64,000 nucleotides of DNA. Source: Terrimicrobiaceae bacterium. GTDB lineage: Bacteria; Verrucomicrobiota; Verrucomicrobiia; Chthoniobacterales; Terrimicrobiaceae. Both the position numbers and the translations under genes were made by a program. The notes under the pieces are model-generated. The model saw only the letters and a list, made by a program, of their open reading frames with translations. It made no database searches and was not told the DNA's origin. Location of the stretch: contig JAGYIV010000014.1 of NCBI GenBank assembly GCA_018402345.1, positions 1-64,000 of the forward strand, given 5' to 3'. Each line of letters begins with the position of its first letter. The stretch's first letter is position 1. Shown here piece after piece: positions 49,401 to 57,702 of this stretch.

Positions 49401-50242
49401 TGCGAGGCGATGCGCGACGCGCCGAGTTGTGATGAGTTCATGTTGAGGCCGAAGGAGAGGAGCTTGGCGGATTCGGTCGCCACGACCCCCTTGGTCGAGC
49501 CCAAGACGACAGCCACGACCTCCCTGCCGTTGTGGGATCCGCTGGAGATGAGGCAATGCCCGGCAGCGTGCGTGTAGCCGGTCTTCATGCCGTTGCAGAA
49601 CGAGTAGGTGCGGAGGAGGCGGTTGGTATTCGTGAGCGGGACGACTTTCCCGGTGGGGAAGCGGAAGTTGTAGCTCTTCTTGGCCATGATCTCGCGGAGG
49701 ACCGGGTTCCTGTAGGCGGCGCGCGCAACACGCGCCATGTCGCGGGCGGTCGAGTGCTGGCTGGGGGCCGGAAGGCCGTTGGCGGTGACAAAGTTCGAGT
49801 TGGTGCCGCCGAGTTGGCGCATGCGGGCGTTCATTTTCTCGGCAAAGGCGGTCTGGCTGCCCGCGTTGTCGCGGGCGAGCGCGCGCGCGACATCGTTGCT
49901 GCTTCGGATGAGGAGGGCGTGTAGGAGTTCGCGGCGCGTGTAAACTTGGCCGGGTTTGATGTAGAGCTTGAACGGCTCGCACTGTGTGTCTGAGAGAGTG
50001 ACGGTGATTTTTTTGTCCAGGTTCCCTGCCTCGGCCACGATCAATGCGGTGAGGAGCTTCTGGGTGCTGGCCACGGCCCGGGGGGAGGTGTCGTTTTTTT
50101 TGTAGAGAACCTTGCCGGTGTTCGCGTCCACGAGGATTGCGGACTTCGCATTGATGGAGAGGGAGGCGCTGGCGGTCGGCGCGGAGAGCGCCGCGGCGAG
50201 GAGAAGAAGAATCGCTGTGCGGAGAAACATCGGAGAGGACAT
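49397..50242 (-). CDS. dacA: D-alanyl-D-alanine carboxypeptidase (peptidase S11)
   Basis: 281 residues. A signal peptide (LRTAILLLLAAALSAPTASA) precedes the penicillin-binding fold. Catalytic motifs: STQK (SxxK) in AVASTQKLLTA, SSN (SxN) in LIRSSNDVA, and KTG in GMKTGYT. The enzyme trims the terminal D-Ala of peptidoglycan stem peptides. No C-terminal membrane anchor is visible, and the C-terminal domain of dacA-type proteins is absent. It overlaps the next gene's start and shares one base with the TPR gene upstream. Confidence 0.93.
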   Translation of the reverse strand: MSSPMFLRTAILLLLAAALSAPTASASLSINAKSAILVDANTGKVLYKKNDTSPRAVASTQKLLTALIVAEAGNLDKKITVTLSDTQCEPFKLYIKPGQVYTRRELLHALLIRSSNDVARALARDNAGSQTAFAEKMNARMRQLGGTNSNFVTANGLPAPSQHSTARDMARVARAAYRNPVLREIMAKKSYNFRFPTGKVVPLTNTNRLLRTYSFCNGMKTGYTHAAGHCLISSGSHNGREVVAVVLGSTKGVVATESAKLLSFGLNMNSSQLGASRIASQ

Positions 50243-50910
50243 TACGGATTCCGCGGGGTGGCGCTAAAGGTTTTTTCCATGGCGGCGTCCTTTTCCACGC
50301 CGAGTTCGCGAGCCTTGTGGTAATGGCGGCGGGCGAGTTCGACGGCGGGGGGATTTTCGCGAAGGTAGAAGACGGCGAGGTTGTAATGCGCGTCGGCGTA
50401 GGTGGGATCGAGTTCGACGGCGCGGCGGAGTTCCTGCTGGGCACCGTCGATCCAGCCGCGCCGTCCGACGACCACGCCGAGGAAATTGCGGGCTCGCGCG
50501 TTCCGTGGATCGTGATGCACTGCTTGGGCGAGGGCGGCGAGGGCGGCGTCGGAGTCCCCGCGGTCCATTTGGATCATCCCGAGGGTGAGCCATGCGGGGG
50601 CTGTCTCGAGGCGGAGGGAGATCGCACGGCGAAGGGAATCCTCGGCGGCGGCGGTGTTGCCGAGTTGGAATTCGACCAGGCCGAGGTTCACCAGACCCAT
50701 GAGATTTTGAGGATCGATCTTGAGGACACGCTGGTAGGCGCGGCGGGCGGTGGCGAAATCCTTGTTGGCGAACGCCGCATTTCCCTCGGCGGCCGCCTCG
50801 GTGATGGCTGACGGAACAAATGGCGGTGGTTGTTGCGCGAAGGCCGGAGCCAGCGCGAGAAGCGCCCCGCAGAGGAAGGCGGACACGATGCTGGCCGCCT
50901 GGGGGATCAT
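50242..50910 (-). CDS. secreted TPR-repeat protein
   Basis: 222 residues with a signal peptide ending AFAQQ. About four TPR units follow: GNAAFANKDFATARRAYQRVLKIDPQN, then LVNLGLVEFQLGNTAAAEDSLRRAI, LTLGMIQMDRGDSDAALAALAQAV and the last at DAHYNLAVFYLRENPPAVELARRHY. TPR arrays mediate protein-protein contact. It sits between proC and the carboxypeptidase gene, overlapping both by one to four bases, which points to one transcript. Confidence 0.9.
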   Translation of the reverse strand: MIPQAASIVSAFLCGALLALAPAFAQQPPPFVPSAITEAAAEGNAAFANKDFATARRAYQRVLKIDPQNLMGLVNLGLVEFQLGNTAAAEDSLRRAISLRLETAPAWLTLGMIQMDRGDSDAALAALAQAVHHDPRNARARNFLGVVVGRRGWIDGAQQELRRAVELDPTYADAHYNLAVFYLRENPPAVELARRHYHKARELGVEKDAAMEKTFSATPRNP

Positions 50911-51704
50911 TCGCCGGAAAGTTCGACGGATCGGCGTTCGGCCGCCTGCACCGCCTCAATAAAGGCGGCCCGCACGCCGTGCTCCTCGAGCGTCGCGAGG
51001 GCTGCGGCTGTTGTTCCTCCCGGGCTGGTGACCATCTCCCGGAGGATGGCGGGGTGCTCGCCGGTTTGCAGGCAGAGTTCGCCCGCGCCTGCGACGGTTT
51101 GAATGGCAAGTCGGCGGGCAAGCGGTGCGGGAAGCCCGCAGCGGATGCCGCCATCGGTCAACGCCTCGATGACAAGAAAGATGTAGGCCGGTCCGCTGCC
51201 GCTGACTGCGGTGACGGCATCGATGAGTTTTTCCTCAACGGCGTGGACCTCGCCGACGCCAGAGAAGATGCGCTCCACGAGGGCGGTATCCTGTGCGGTG
51301 ACCTCCGGGGCGACGGAATACGCCGTGGCCGATTTGCCTACGAGCGCCGGGGTGTTTGGCATGGCGCGGATGATGCGCGAGGCGGGTGCGGATTGCTTGA
51401 GTGTTGAAATGCGAAGGCCGGCGGCGATCGAGACGAGGAGCTTGCCGTCGAGTGCGGGTGCGGACTGGGCCAGCGCGGTCGCCACCTCTTTCGGTTTGAC
51501 GCACAGGATCACGGTGTCCGCCGCGCGGGCGGCGTCGGTATTCGATGCGGTGACTTGAATGCCTGTGGAGTCGCGCAACGCCTCGAGGTGCGACGGTTCA
51601 GGGCTTGCCGCAGTGATTTCGCCAGGCAGGCAAACGCCCGAGCGAAGAAGGCCTTGGATCATGGCGGAAGCCATTTTTCCGGCTCCCAGAAACGCGATGG
51701 TCAT
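50907..51704 (-). CDS. proC: pyrroline-5-carboxylate reductase
   Basis: 265 residues. ProC reduces pyrroline-5-carboxylate to proline with NAD(P)H. The N-terminal nucleotide fold is MTIAFLGAGKMASAMIQGLL; RAMPNTPALVGKSATAY is the substrate-side motif; AVSGSGPAYIFLVIEALTDGG is the family signature; and REMVTSPGGTTAAALATLEEHG the C-terminal one. It overlaps the TPR gene by four bases. Confidence 0.96.
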   Translation of the reverse strand: MTIAFLGAGKMASAMIQGLLRSGVCLPGEITAASPEPSHLEALRDSTGIQVTASNTDAARAADTVILCVKPKEVATALAQSAPALDGKLLVSIAAGLRISTLKQSAPASRIIRAMPNTPALVGKSATAYSVAPEVTAQDTALVERIFSGVGEVHAVEEKLIDAVTAVSGSGPAYIFLVIEALTDGGIRCGLPAPLARRLAIQTVAGAGELCLQTGEHPAILREMVTSPGGTTAAALATLEEHGVRAAFIEAVQAAERRSVELSGE

Positions 51705-51768
51705 GGACTGGAGGTTAGGGGGAAGCAGGTGGCTTTGTAAACGCCCGACCGGATGGCGAATGGGAAGC

Positions 51769-52254
51769 TCAGTCCACGATCGAGATGAGCCACTCGAGCA
51801 TGCTGCCGTAGATGCCGGATTGCATGAGGGCGAATTCGCGCGGGTCGTTAAGGTCTCCCGGGGGGCGGTTCATGTCGTCCTCGGTGAAGTGGTGGAGGGC
51901 GTGGAGGGCGAGTCGGGATTGGGTGAGGGCGCTGAGCCAGTGATCGAGGTGTTTGGGTGGGATGCGGAACACGAAGTCGCCTTCGCCTGTTTTTTCGGCC
52001 CCACGGAGGTCCGCCGCAACGGCTTCGCGGGCGGAGAGAAATTCGGTTTGGAGGTCGGGTTCGACGAAGGCCTTCCAATCCTCGGCGATGTGGTCGAAGG
52101 AGGAATCCTCGACCGGTGGCGGGAAAAGGCGGTCTTCGACGTCGGGATTTCCCGATTCGGCGGCCTCGTGCATGCGGCTGAGAATGTGCATGAGTTGGGG
52201 GGCGATGCCTTCGAAGGAGACGGAGCCGTCGTCGAGGATGCGGACGGTGGCCAT
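51769..52254 (-). CDS. DUF2017-family protein
   Basis: 161 residues, soluble, largely helical and acidic. The middle reads FLSAREAVAADLRGAEKTGEGDFVFRIPPKHLDHWLSALTQSRLAL, and the end GSMLEWLISIVD, which fits the DUF2017 family. In other bacteria DUF2017 genes are often found beside clpS, as here, two bases downstream of clpS. Their molecular role is unknown; a link to the Clp proteolysis system is a reasonable guess from the pairing. Confidence 0.75.
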   Translation of the reverse strand: MATVRILDDGSVSFEGIAPQLMHILSRMHEAAESGNPDVEDRLFPPPVEDSSFDHIAEDWKAFVEPDLQTEFLSAREAVAADLRGAEKTGEGDFVFRIPPKHLDHWLSALTQSRLALHALHHFTEDDMNRPPGDLNDPREFALMQSGIYGSMLEWLISIVD

Positions 52255-52256
52255 GG

Positions 52257-52541
52257 TCAGGAGGATTTCTCCATGGTGGCGAGGAGGAGGTGGCCGTGGA
52301 GTTGTTGGACGTAGAGTTCGGCCTGCTCGCGGATGCCCGACCAGACGATGGAGCGTCCGTTGTTGTGGACTTCCATCATGTGCTTTTCGGCTTTGGATTT
52401 TGAAAACCCGAGGACGCGCTGGAAGACGAGGGTGACGTAGCTCATGAGGTTCACGGGATCGTTGTGGACGACAACGTTCCAGACGGTGTCGAGGTCGGAT
52501 TTCTCGCCGGTTTCCGGAGCTGGGGTTTCGATGGCCGGCAT
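52257..52541 (-). CDS. clpS: ATP-dependent Clp protease adaptor ClpS
   Basis: 94 residues. ClpS delivers N-degron proteins with bulky first residues to ClpAP/ClpCP. The core VWNVVVHNDPVNLMSYVTLVFQRVLGFSKSKAEKHMMEVHNNGRS holds the conserved NDP..NM.YV segment and the His that binds the N-degron. A variable 20-residue N-terminal tail precedes it. It precedes the DUF2017 gene by two bases and follows a hypothetical gene by three. Confidence 0.95.
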   Translation of the reverse strand: MPAIETPAPETGEKSDLDTVWNVVVHNDPVNLMSYVTLVFQRVLGFSKSKAEKHMMEVHNNGRSIVWSGIREQAELYVQQLHGHLLLATMEKSS

Positions 52542-52544
52542 GGG

Positions 52545-53105
52545 TTAGGCGGCGCGGAGTGAGGTATCCGCGGGGGGAAGGGATGCGATGCAGGATTCGA
52601 CGGCGGCCCAGGAGGCGTCGATTGGCGCGGCGCGCATCTCGAGTAGCACGAGGGCGCCGGCAACGATACAGGCGGGAAAGTGGAAGACCGAGGCTCTTGC
52701 GGCGAAGACAACGGCAGCATGGCCCGGGGATTCGCCGCCGGCCACAGCAGCGAGGAATTTTTTTAGGACAGGCTCGGAATTCGGAGCTTGGAGGGCGGCG
52801 GCGATGGATCTGCCCGAGGTGCGGCTCGTTTTCGCAAGCGGTCCGGCGAGGCGCATGTCGAGCGAAGCGTCCACCCGGACGAGTTCGCGGCAGCCATGTT
52901 TGGCTGCGATTGTGGCTTCGCGGATGGCGGGTGCGAGGAGCGGGAGGAACACGGCCTCACGCCATGCGGTGACAGCATTGGGATCAACGGGATCGCCCGA
53001 GAAGGTCAGCGTGCCAAGGGATTCGATTCCGGGGGCGCAGAGTTTCGCTGCGCGGACAATTTCGGCGCGTGTTTGGCAAAGTGGATGGCCTTCGGGAGCG
53101 GACAT
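52545..53105 (-). CDS. hypothetical protein beside clpS
   Basis: 186 residues from the ATG at 53105. No signal peptide. The text runs AAKLCAPGIESLGTLTFSGDP, a middle with LAPAIREATIAAKHGCRELVRVDASLDMRLAGPLAKTSRTSGRS, and an alanine-rich end (HFPACIVAGALVLLEMRAAPIDASW). I do not recognise the family. It lies between a YdjM-like gene (35 bases) and clpS (three bases), so it is probably in the same operon. Confidence 0.6.
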   Translation of the reverse strand: MSAPEGHPLCQTRAEIVRAAKLCAPGIESLGTLTFSGDPVDPNAVTAWREAVFLPLLAPAIREATIAAKHGCRELVRVDASLDMRLAGPLAKTSRTSGRSIAAALQAPNSEPVLKKFLAAVAGGESPGHAAVVFAARASVFHFPACIVAGALVLLEMRAAPIDASWAAVESCIASLPPADTSLRAA

Positions 53106-53139
53106 GCGGCGGGGAACGTGGCCTTTTCGCGTAGTGTTT

Positions 53140-54150
53140 TCAAGAGCCAGTCTGGTCCGCCCTGATCTTCCAGATGCGATGCCAGACGAAAACGAGGGAA
53201 TCCGGACGGATGGTGGAGGGCAAGCGTCGTGGAGTGAGGGGGTGCCACGAGGGATTGCCACGACTGGCGACGGCGTGGCGGAACACGTAATCGGGATGCC
53301 GGCCCATGCGGAGATCGTGAACGAACAAGGTGTCGTCCTCAACCGTTGCCCCGATGAAGCCGTTGGCGAACCATTCCAGCCGGGCGACTGCGGGCACCTC
53401 GGCGGCTGAGGCGATGGCGGTATCCTCTGAGGGATGGAACACAAAGCGGATCGGACCGTCGTTTGCCACAAGGGAATCGTAGCCCTCGAGGTGTCCGCCA
53501 TCCGTTCGCACCACGACACGCCAAAGGAGGGTGTTGAACGGGGTGGGGGTGATGAACATTTCGCGATCGCGCATGCCTTCGGAATCGAGGGTCCGGCGGG
53601 CGTTTTCGGCAACGAGGCCTTGAGCAGTCCACGACCACCCGAGGTAAAGCGTGCTAGCGGCGAGGCCACCCGCCAGCCAGCGACCGGCGGCGCGCGAGTT
53701 CGGTTTGATCAATGCAGCCGCCATGCCCGCCAGAAGGGGGAGTGTGTAAAGCGGATCGATGATGAACAGCGTCGCCCATGAGGTGGGCGGTGATTCCGAA
53801 GGCCAGAAAAGCTGGGTGCCGTAGGCCGTGTGGGCGTCGAGGAGGGGGTGGGTCAAGAGGGCGAGAAGAATGGCCGCCAGCCAGCGCCCAGGAAACTCTT
53901 TCACGGGAGCCCACAGCAAGCGCAACATCGTCCAGATCGCGAGTCCGGCAACGAAGAGCACGGGCAGCGAATGGCTGAATCCCCGGTGCATGGTGAAGTT
54001 CGCCACTGGGTCGCCGTAATCGAGGAACACGTCGAGATCGGGCAGGGTGCCGAGCAACGCCCCCGCAAGGGCCGCCTTGCGCCGTTGGGCCCGAGGAACG
54101 CACGCGGCCGCGGTGCAGGCTCCAAGGGCGAGCTGTGTCAACGAGTCCAT
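53140..54150 (-). CDS. YdjM-like membrane-bound metal-dependent hydrolase (DUF457-type)
   Basis: 336 residues. N-terminal membrane helices carry the family residues: MDSLTQLALGACTAAA, GTLPDLDVFL, MHRGFSHSLPVLF and THPLLDAHTAYG, giving the His/Asp motif of YdjM-type inner-membrane proteins, some of which are DNA-damage-induced. Four to five membrane segments end by about residue 180; the rest is soluble and beta-rich. The function of the soluble half is unknown. The terminator at 54182 lies between its start and the upstream barrel gene. Confidence 0.85.
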   Translation of the reverse strand: MDSLTQLALGACTAAACVPRAQRRKAALAGALLGTLPDLDVFLDYGDPVANFTMHRGFSHSLPVLFVAGLAIWTMLRLLWAPVKEFPGRWLAAILLALLTHPLLDAHTAYGTQLFWPSESPPTSWATLFIIDPLYTLPLLAGMAAALIKPNSRAAGRWLAGGLAASTLYLGWSWTAQGLVAENARRTLDSEGMRDREMFITPTPFNTLLWRVVVRTDGGHLEGYDSLVANDGPIRFVFHPSEDTAIASAAEVPAVARLEWFANGFIGATVEDDTLFVHDLRMGRHPDYVFRHAVASRGNPSWHPLTPRRLPSTIRPDSLVFVWHRIWKIRADQTGS

Positions 54151-54181
54151 GAGTCGATGAGGCGCACGAGACCAAAAAAAA

Positions 54182-54209
54182 GAAAGCCGGTTCTTTCGAA
54201 CCGGCTTTC
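54182..54209 (-). terminator. intrinsic terminator after the barrel gene
   Basis: A 12-bp perfect stem GAAAGCCGGTTC/GAACCGGCTTTC with a TTTC loop; on the minus strand it is followed by a run of nine T's. It closes the outer-membrane-protein transcript before the YdjM-like gene. Confidence 0.92.
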
Positions 54210-54231
54210 GTGAGTTGCTTGTGGCGTTTAA

Positions 54232-54774
54232 TTAGAACGCAAAGCGGAGGCCAGCGCGGCCGAGGAGGGCGTTGCGTGGCACTTCGCCGGAGTAGACGTA
54301 GCGGGCATCGGAGAAGAGACCGATGTTGTCCGTGACGCGGTATTCGAGACCGCCGCCGACGTTTCCGAAGCCGTAGCCTTTGCCGCTGCCGTAGGCGCCG
54401 CCGCCGCCGACCATGGCGTAGGGAGCGAGGCTGAGCGAGCAGATCGGGTAGCGGAGGAAGAGGTTTCCGACGCTGGCCCACTCTGCGTAGGACTTGGAAC
54501 CGCCGACGCGTTCACGGCCGACGATGTCCTGTTCGAAACCGATACCAACATACTTGTTGAAGAAGTAGTTGATGCCGAGACCGCCACCCCAGCCCGGACG
54601 GCCTTCGTCGTAGAAGGCGCCTGCGGCGAAGGCGTCGATTTGGAGTTCTTGGCCGCGGAATTTGCAGGATTCCTCGACGACGACGATTTCCTTGAACGTC
54701 TTGGCAGGGGTGCCCGCGAAGGCGCCCGTGATGGAGACGGCGAGGGTGAGTAGTGCGATGGTTGGTTTGATCAT
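54232..54774 (-). CDS. outer-membrane beta-barrel protein
   Basis: 180 residues from the ATG at 54774. A signal peptide ends at AFAGTPA. The mature part alternates aromatic and Gly residues in barrel-like strands (GWGGGLGINYFFNKYVGIGFEQDIVG) and ends LLGRAGLRFAF, with a terminal Phe typical of outer-membrane barrels recognised by BamA. The barrel is small (about eight strands). A terminator lies 22 bases past the stop. Confidence 0.88.
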   Translation of the reverse strand: MIKPTIALLTLAVSITGAFAGTPAKTFKEIVVVEESCKFRGQELQIDAFAAGAFYDEGRPGWGGGLGINYFFNKYVGIGFEQDIVGRERVGGSKSYAEWASVGNLFLRYPICSLSLAPYAMVGGGGAYGSGKGYGFGNVGGGLEYRVTDNIGLFSDARYVYSGEVPRNALLGRAGLRFAF

Positions 54775-54997
54775 AGGTTTGGTTTTATTTAAATGCGCCG
54801 CGGCTGTGACGCGGTGCAGGGCCGCTTCATCCATGATTCCCTTTAAGAACGCAATGGAAAAAAGATGGGGGCAAAACCCCATTGCCCCCAAGTGGGAATG
54901 CGGTGCGGCCTGCCAACCCCGAGGCAATAACGGCTTGACCTCGTGAGTCGCGCGGGAACATTTCACTGGGTGTCGGCAAGTGGCCGGCGGAAGTCCC

Positions 54998-55237
54998 ATG
55001 ATTGTTTATGTCAAACCAGGATGTTTTTGGTGCACCGATGCTCTTCAGTGGTTGCGAGGGCGCGGGATCGAGCACCGCGCGGTCGATGTGTTTGCGGACC
55101 GGGCGGCGTTTGAGCGCATGAGGGAGATTTCCGGGCAAACGAAGGCGCCCACCTTGGAGATGCCCGATGGAGCGGTGCTGGCTGATTTCGATATCGGGCA
55201 GCTCGAGAAGTTTTTGGAGGGGCGGCGCACGGCATGA
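54998..55237 (+). CDS. glutaredoxin-like protein
   Basis: 79 residues from the ATG at 54998. The redox motif is CFWC near the N-terminus (MIVYVKPGCFWCTDALQWL), and KAPTLEMPDGAVLADFDIGQLEKFL is the TVP-like and C-terminal region. Glutaredoxins reduce disulfides with glutathione or related thiols. It overlaps the next gene by four bases (ATGA). Confidence 0.9.
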   Translation: MIVYVKPGCFWCTDALQWLRGRGIEHRAVDVFADRAAFERMREISGQTKAPTLEMPDGAVLADFDIGQLEKFLEGRRTA

Positions 55238-56052
55238 TGTCCTCGGTGTTGCTGGTCGTGGGGGTGGGGGTTCTTTCCATGGCGTTGCGGAGTTTCCACA
55301 CGCCGGTGTTGTTTCGCGCGGGCACGCTCGGGTTGGTGGCGACGTCGTTTTTGGCCGGATGGCTGCTGGGCGGGAGCTTGGTGGTTGGTGTGATGTTCGC
55401 CTCCACTTGGTTTTTGCTGCCGTGGCTGGAAATCCTGACGCGCGTGAGGCGCATGCGGTTGCCCCTGCACCGGTCGCTGGAAAAATGCCCCCCGCCGCCC
55501 GCGAGCCATTTTCCAGGGTTTTCCGAATTGTCCGACGAGTTGGAATCCGCTGGCTACGAGTATGTGGACGACGTGAACTGGCGCCATGATGACAGTCGTC
55601 ATTTTTACCGGTTGTTCTACAGCGCGCCAAAGCGCACCGCCGGAGCGATCTGCCTGGTCGAGCAGGACGGGGTGTCGTTTTACTATGCGTCGTTTTTTTC
55701 GCGCACTCCCGACAACCGCTTGCTGCTGACGTGGAACTACCCGTTTTCCTACGGTATGCACCCGTTGCCTCGGACCGAGTTGAACAGGGTCGAGGGGATG
55801 CCGGGAATCAAGGAGCTCGGAGACGAGCACGAGGTGTTTCTGGCGGCGAGGACCGGCGGTGCCGGAGATCTTGTCGAGAGCGACATGGCAACGATCCGGG
55901 TGGAGCTTGAGCGCGATCTGAAGCTTCAAATCGAGCACAACATTGACAAGGGAATCCTCAAGCGCGACGGCGAGGAGATGATCCGCTACTCGGTGCGGGG
56001 GATGTTTTTTCTCTGGACCCAGTTTCTTCGGGAGTTTGTGAGATTGTCCTGA
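55234..56052 (+). CDS. membrane-anchored protein of unknown function
   Basis: 272 residues from the first of two adjacent ATGs at 55234. Two hydrophobic helices in the first 65 residues (VLLVVGVGVLSMAL; LVVGVMFASTWFLLPWL) anchor the protein; the rest is soluble with FPGFSELSDELESAGYEYVDDVNW and RLFYSAPKRTAGAICLVEQDG. The family is not one I can name. Coupling to glutaredoxin by overlap suggests the same transcript. Confidence 0.65.
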   Translation: MMSSVLLVVGVGVLSMALRSFHTPVLFRAGTLGLVATSFLAGWLLGGSLVVGVMFASTWFLLPWLEILTRVRRMRLPLHRSLEKCPPPPASHFPGFSELSDELESAGYEYVDDVNWRHDDSRHFYRLFYSAPKRTAGAICLVEQDGVSFYYASFFSRTPDNRLLLTWNYPFSYGMHPLPRTELNRVEGMPGIKELGDEHEVFLAARTGGAGDLVESDMATIRVELERDLKLQIEHNIDKGILKRDGEEMIRYSVRGMFFLWTQFLREFVRLS

Positions 56053-56079
56053 GCGGCTGTCAGCGGAGGGGTTTCACAG

Positions 56080-57540
56080 ATGAGCAGAACGACCGTGATG
56101 CAAAGAACCCCCGGTGGTTGGCGATTTGACAACACCTACTCCCAGCTGCCCGCGGCATTGTTCGAAAAGACGCCGCCGGTGCCGGTAAGCGCTCCCGCCA
56201 TGGCGGTGTTCAATCATGCGCTTGCCGTGGACCTGGGCCTCGATGTGGAGGTGTTGGGTTCCCATAATGGCGCGCTGGTGTTCGCCGGGAACAGTCTGCC
56301 CGGCGGTGCCGATCCTCTTGCGCAGGCCTATGCCGGCCATCAGTTCGGCCATTTTACGATGCTTGGCGATGGGCGGGCGGTTCTGCTCGGCGAGCATGTC
56401 GATCCCGTCGGACGGCGGTGGGATGTGCAATTGAAGGGGGCTGGGCGGACGCGTTACTCGAGGCGCGGGGACGGGCGCGCGGCGCTCGGGCCGATGTTGC
56501 GCGAGTATATCATCAGCGAGGCCATGCACGGGCTGGGCATCCCGACGACGCGCAGTCTGGCGGTGGTGTCTACCGGCGAGGTTGTCGAGCGTGAGGCGTT
56601 GCTGCCCGGGGCTGTGCTGACGCGAATCGCATCGAGCCATCTCCGCGTCGGCACATTCGAATATGCGGCGGCGTTGAGTGACCGGCCTGTCTTGGAAGCG
56701 CTCCTTGGATACACGATCCGGCGGCATTTTCCGGAATGCTTGGAGGCTCCATCGCCCGCCCGTGCATTGATCGAGGCGGTCTGCCGAAGCCAGGCGAGCC
56801 TGTTGGCGCGCTGGTTTTCTGTGGGGTTTGTGCACGGAGTGATGAACACCGACAACATGGCGCTCTCTGGTGAGACGATCGACTACGGACCATGTGCATT
56901 CATGGATGTTTATGATCCCGGCACTGTGTTCAGCTCGATCGACCGTCAGGGACGGTATGCCTTTTCGAACCAGCCGGTGATCGCTCATTGGAATCTCGCG
57001 CGCTTTGCCGAAGCGCTGGTGCCTGTGATGGGGTTTCCCGAGGAGCGCTCGGTCGAGGAGGCGAAAGAGGCGTTGGCAATTTACCCGGGAGCTTTCAAGC
57101 GTGCGTGGTTGGAGGCAATGGGGGCCAAGATCGGGCTTTTCGCGCCGGCCGAGTTGGATATTCCTCTGATCGAGGAGTTGCTGGAGTGGATGCTTGAGAC
57201 GAGGGCCGATTACACAAACACGTTTCGCCGTCTGAATCCAGAGGGTGATGGGGAGGGGTCGCCCGGCTGGCGGATGCGTTGGATGGAGCGTCTGTTGCGC
57301 CAGACTCAATCGCTTGGCGAATCGCGCGGACTCATGAAGCGCAGCAATCCGGCGGTGATCCCGAGAAACCACAAGGTCGAGGAGGCCTTGGAGGCCGCTG
57401 TGGTCGGCGGGGACTTCGCGGCTGTGCACAAGTTGGTTGCAGCGCTGGCCAAGCCGTATGAAGACACTGCCCGCGACCCGGATTTGCTTGAGCCCGTTGC
57501 GCCCTCTGACATGCCATACCGGACGTTTTGCGGGACGTGA
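56080..57540 (+). CDS. selO: protein adenylyltransferase SelO (YdiU)
   Basis: 486 residues. SelO is a pseudokinase-fold enzyme that transfers AMP from ATP to proteins in redox stress. The signature VQLKGAGRTRYSRRGDGRAALGP holds the Lys and the Arg/Asp residues; HGVMNTDNMALSGETIDYGPCAFMD has the Asn and Asp that coordinate Mg-ATP. The C-terminus, YRTFCGT, retains the conserved Cys at the third-last position. It starts 27 bases past the membrane-anchored protein. Confidence 0.96.
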   Translation: MSRTTVMQRTPGGWRFDNTYSQLPAALFEKTPPVPVSAPAMAVFNHALAVDLGLDVEVLGSHNGALVFAGNSLPGGADPLAQAYAGHQFGHFTMLGDGRAVLLGEHVDPVGRRWDVQLKGAGRTRYSRRGDGRAALGPMLREYIISEAMHGLGIPTTRSLAVVSTGEVVEREALLPGAVLTRIASSHLRVGTFEYAAALSDRPVLEALLGYTIRRHFPECLEAPSPARALIEAVCRSQASLLARWFSVGFVHGVMNTDNMALSGETIDYGPCAFMDVYDPGTVFSSIDRQGRYAFSNQPVIAHWNLARFAEALVPVMGFPEERSVEEAKEALAIYPGAFKRAWLEAMGAKIGLFAPAELDIPLIEELLEWMLETRADYTNTFRRLNPEGDGEGSPGWRMRWMERLLRQTQSLGESRGLMKRSNPAVIPRNHKVEEALEAAVVGGDFAAVHKLVAALAKPYEDTARDPDLLEPVAPSDMPYRTFCGT

Positions 57541-57641
57541 ATGGTGTTTTGTAGTAAATTTTAATATAGGGATTTATCTATTTTAAGGCATCCTCAGGCG
57601 AAGTAGAAAAGAATCTGAAACGGGAAAAAAGCAGAAGGCGG

Positions 57642-57667
57642 AATATCAAGAATTAATTCCTGACCCC
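57642..57667. repeat. possible diverged RAYT-type end
   Basis: 26 bases beginning AATATCAAG and ending TTCCTGACCCC. The design, AATAT at one side and CTGACCCC at the other, matches the ends at 19.2 and 22 kb. It lies alone between selO and glgB. Confidence 0.4.
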
Positions 57668-57702
57668 TTTTGGATTTTTAATAGCTGTTCAGGGGCTGGA
57701 AC

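Noticed and set aside
49401-50444. A much longer helicase of about 1,000 residues
   Set aside because: The extra N-terminal frame is out of frame with intact dacA and TPR genes and is low-complexity Arg/Pro text; the GTG at 49400 gives a normal helicase.
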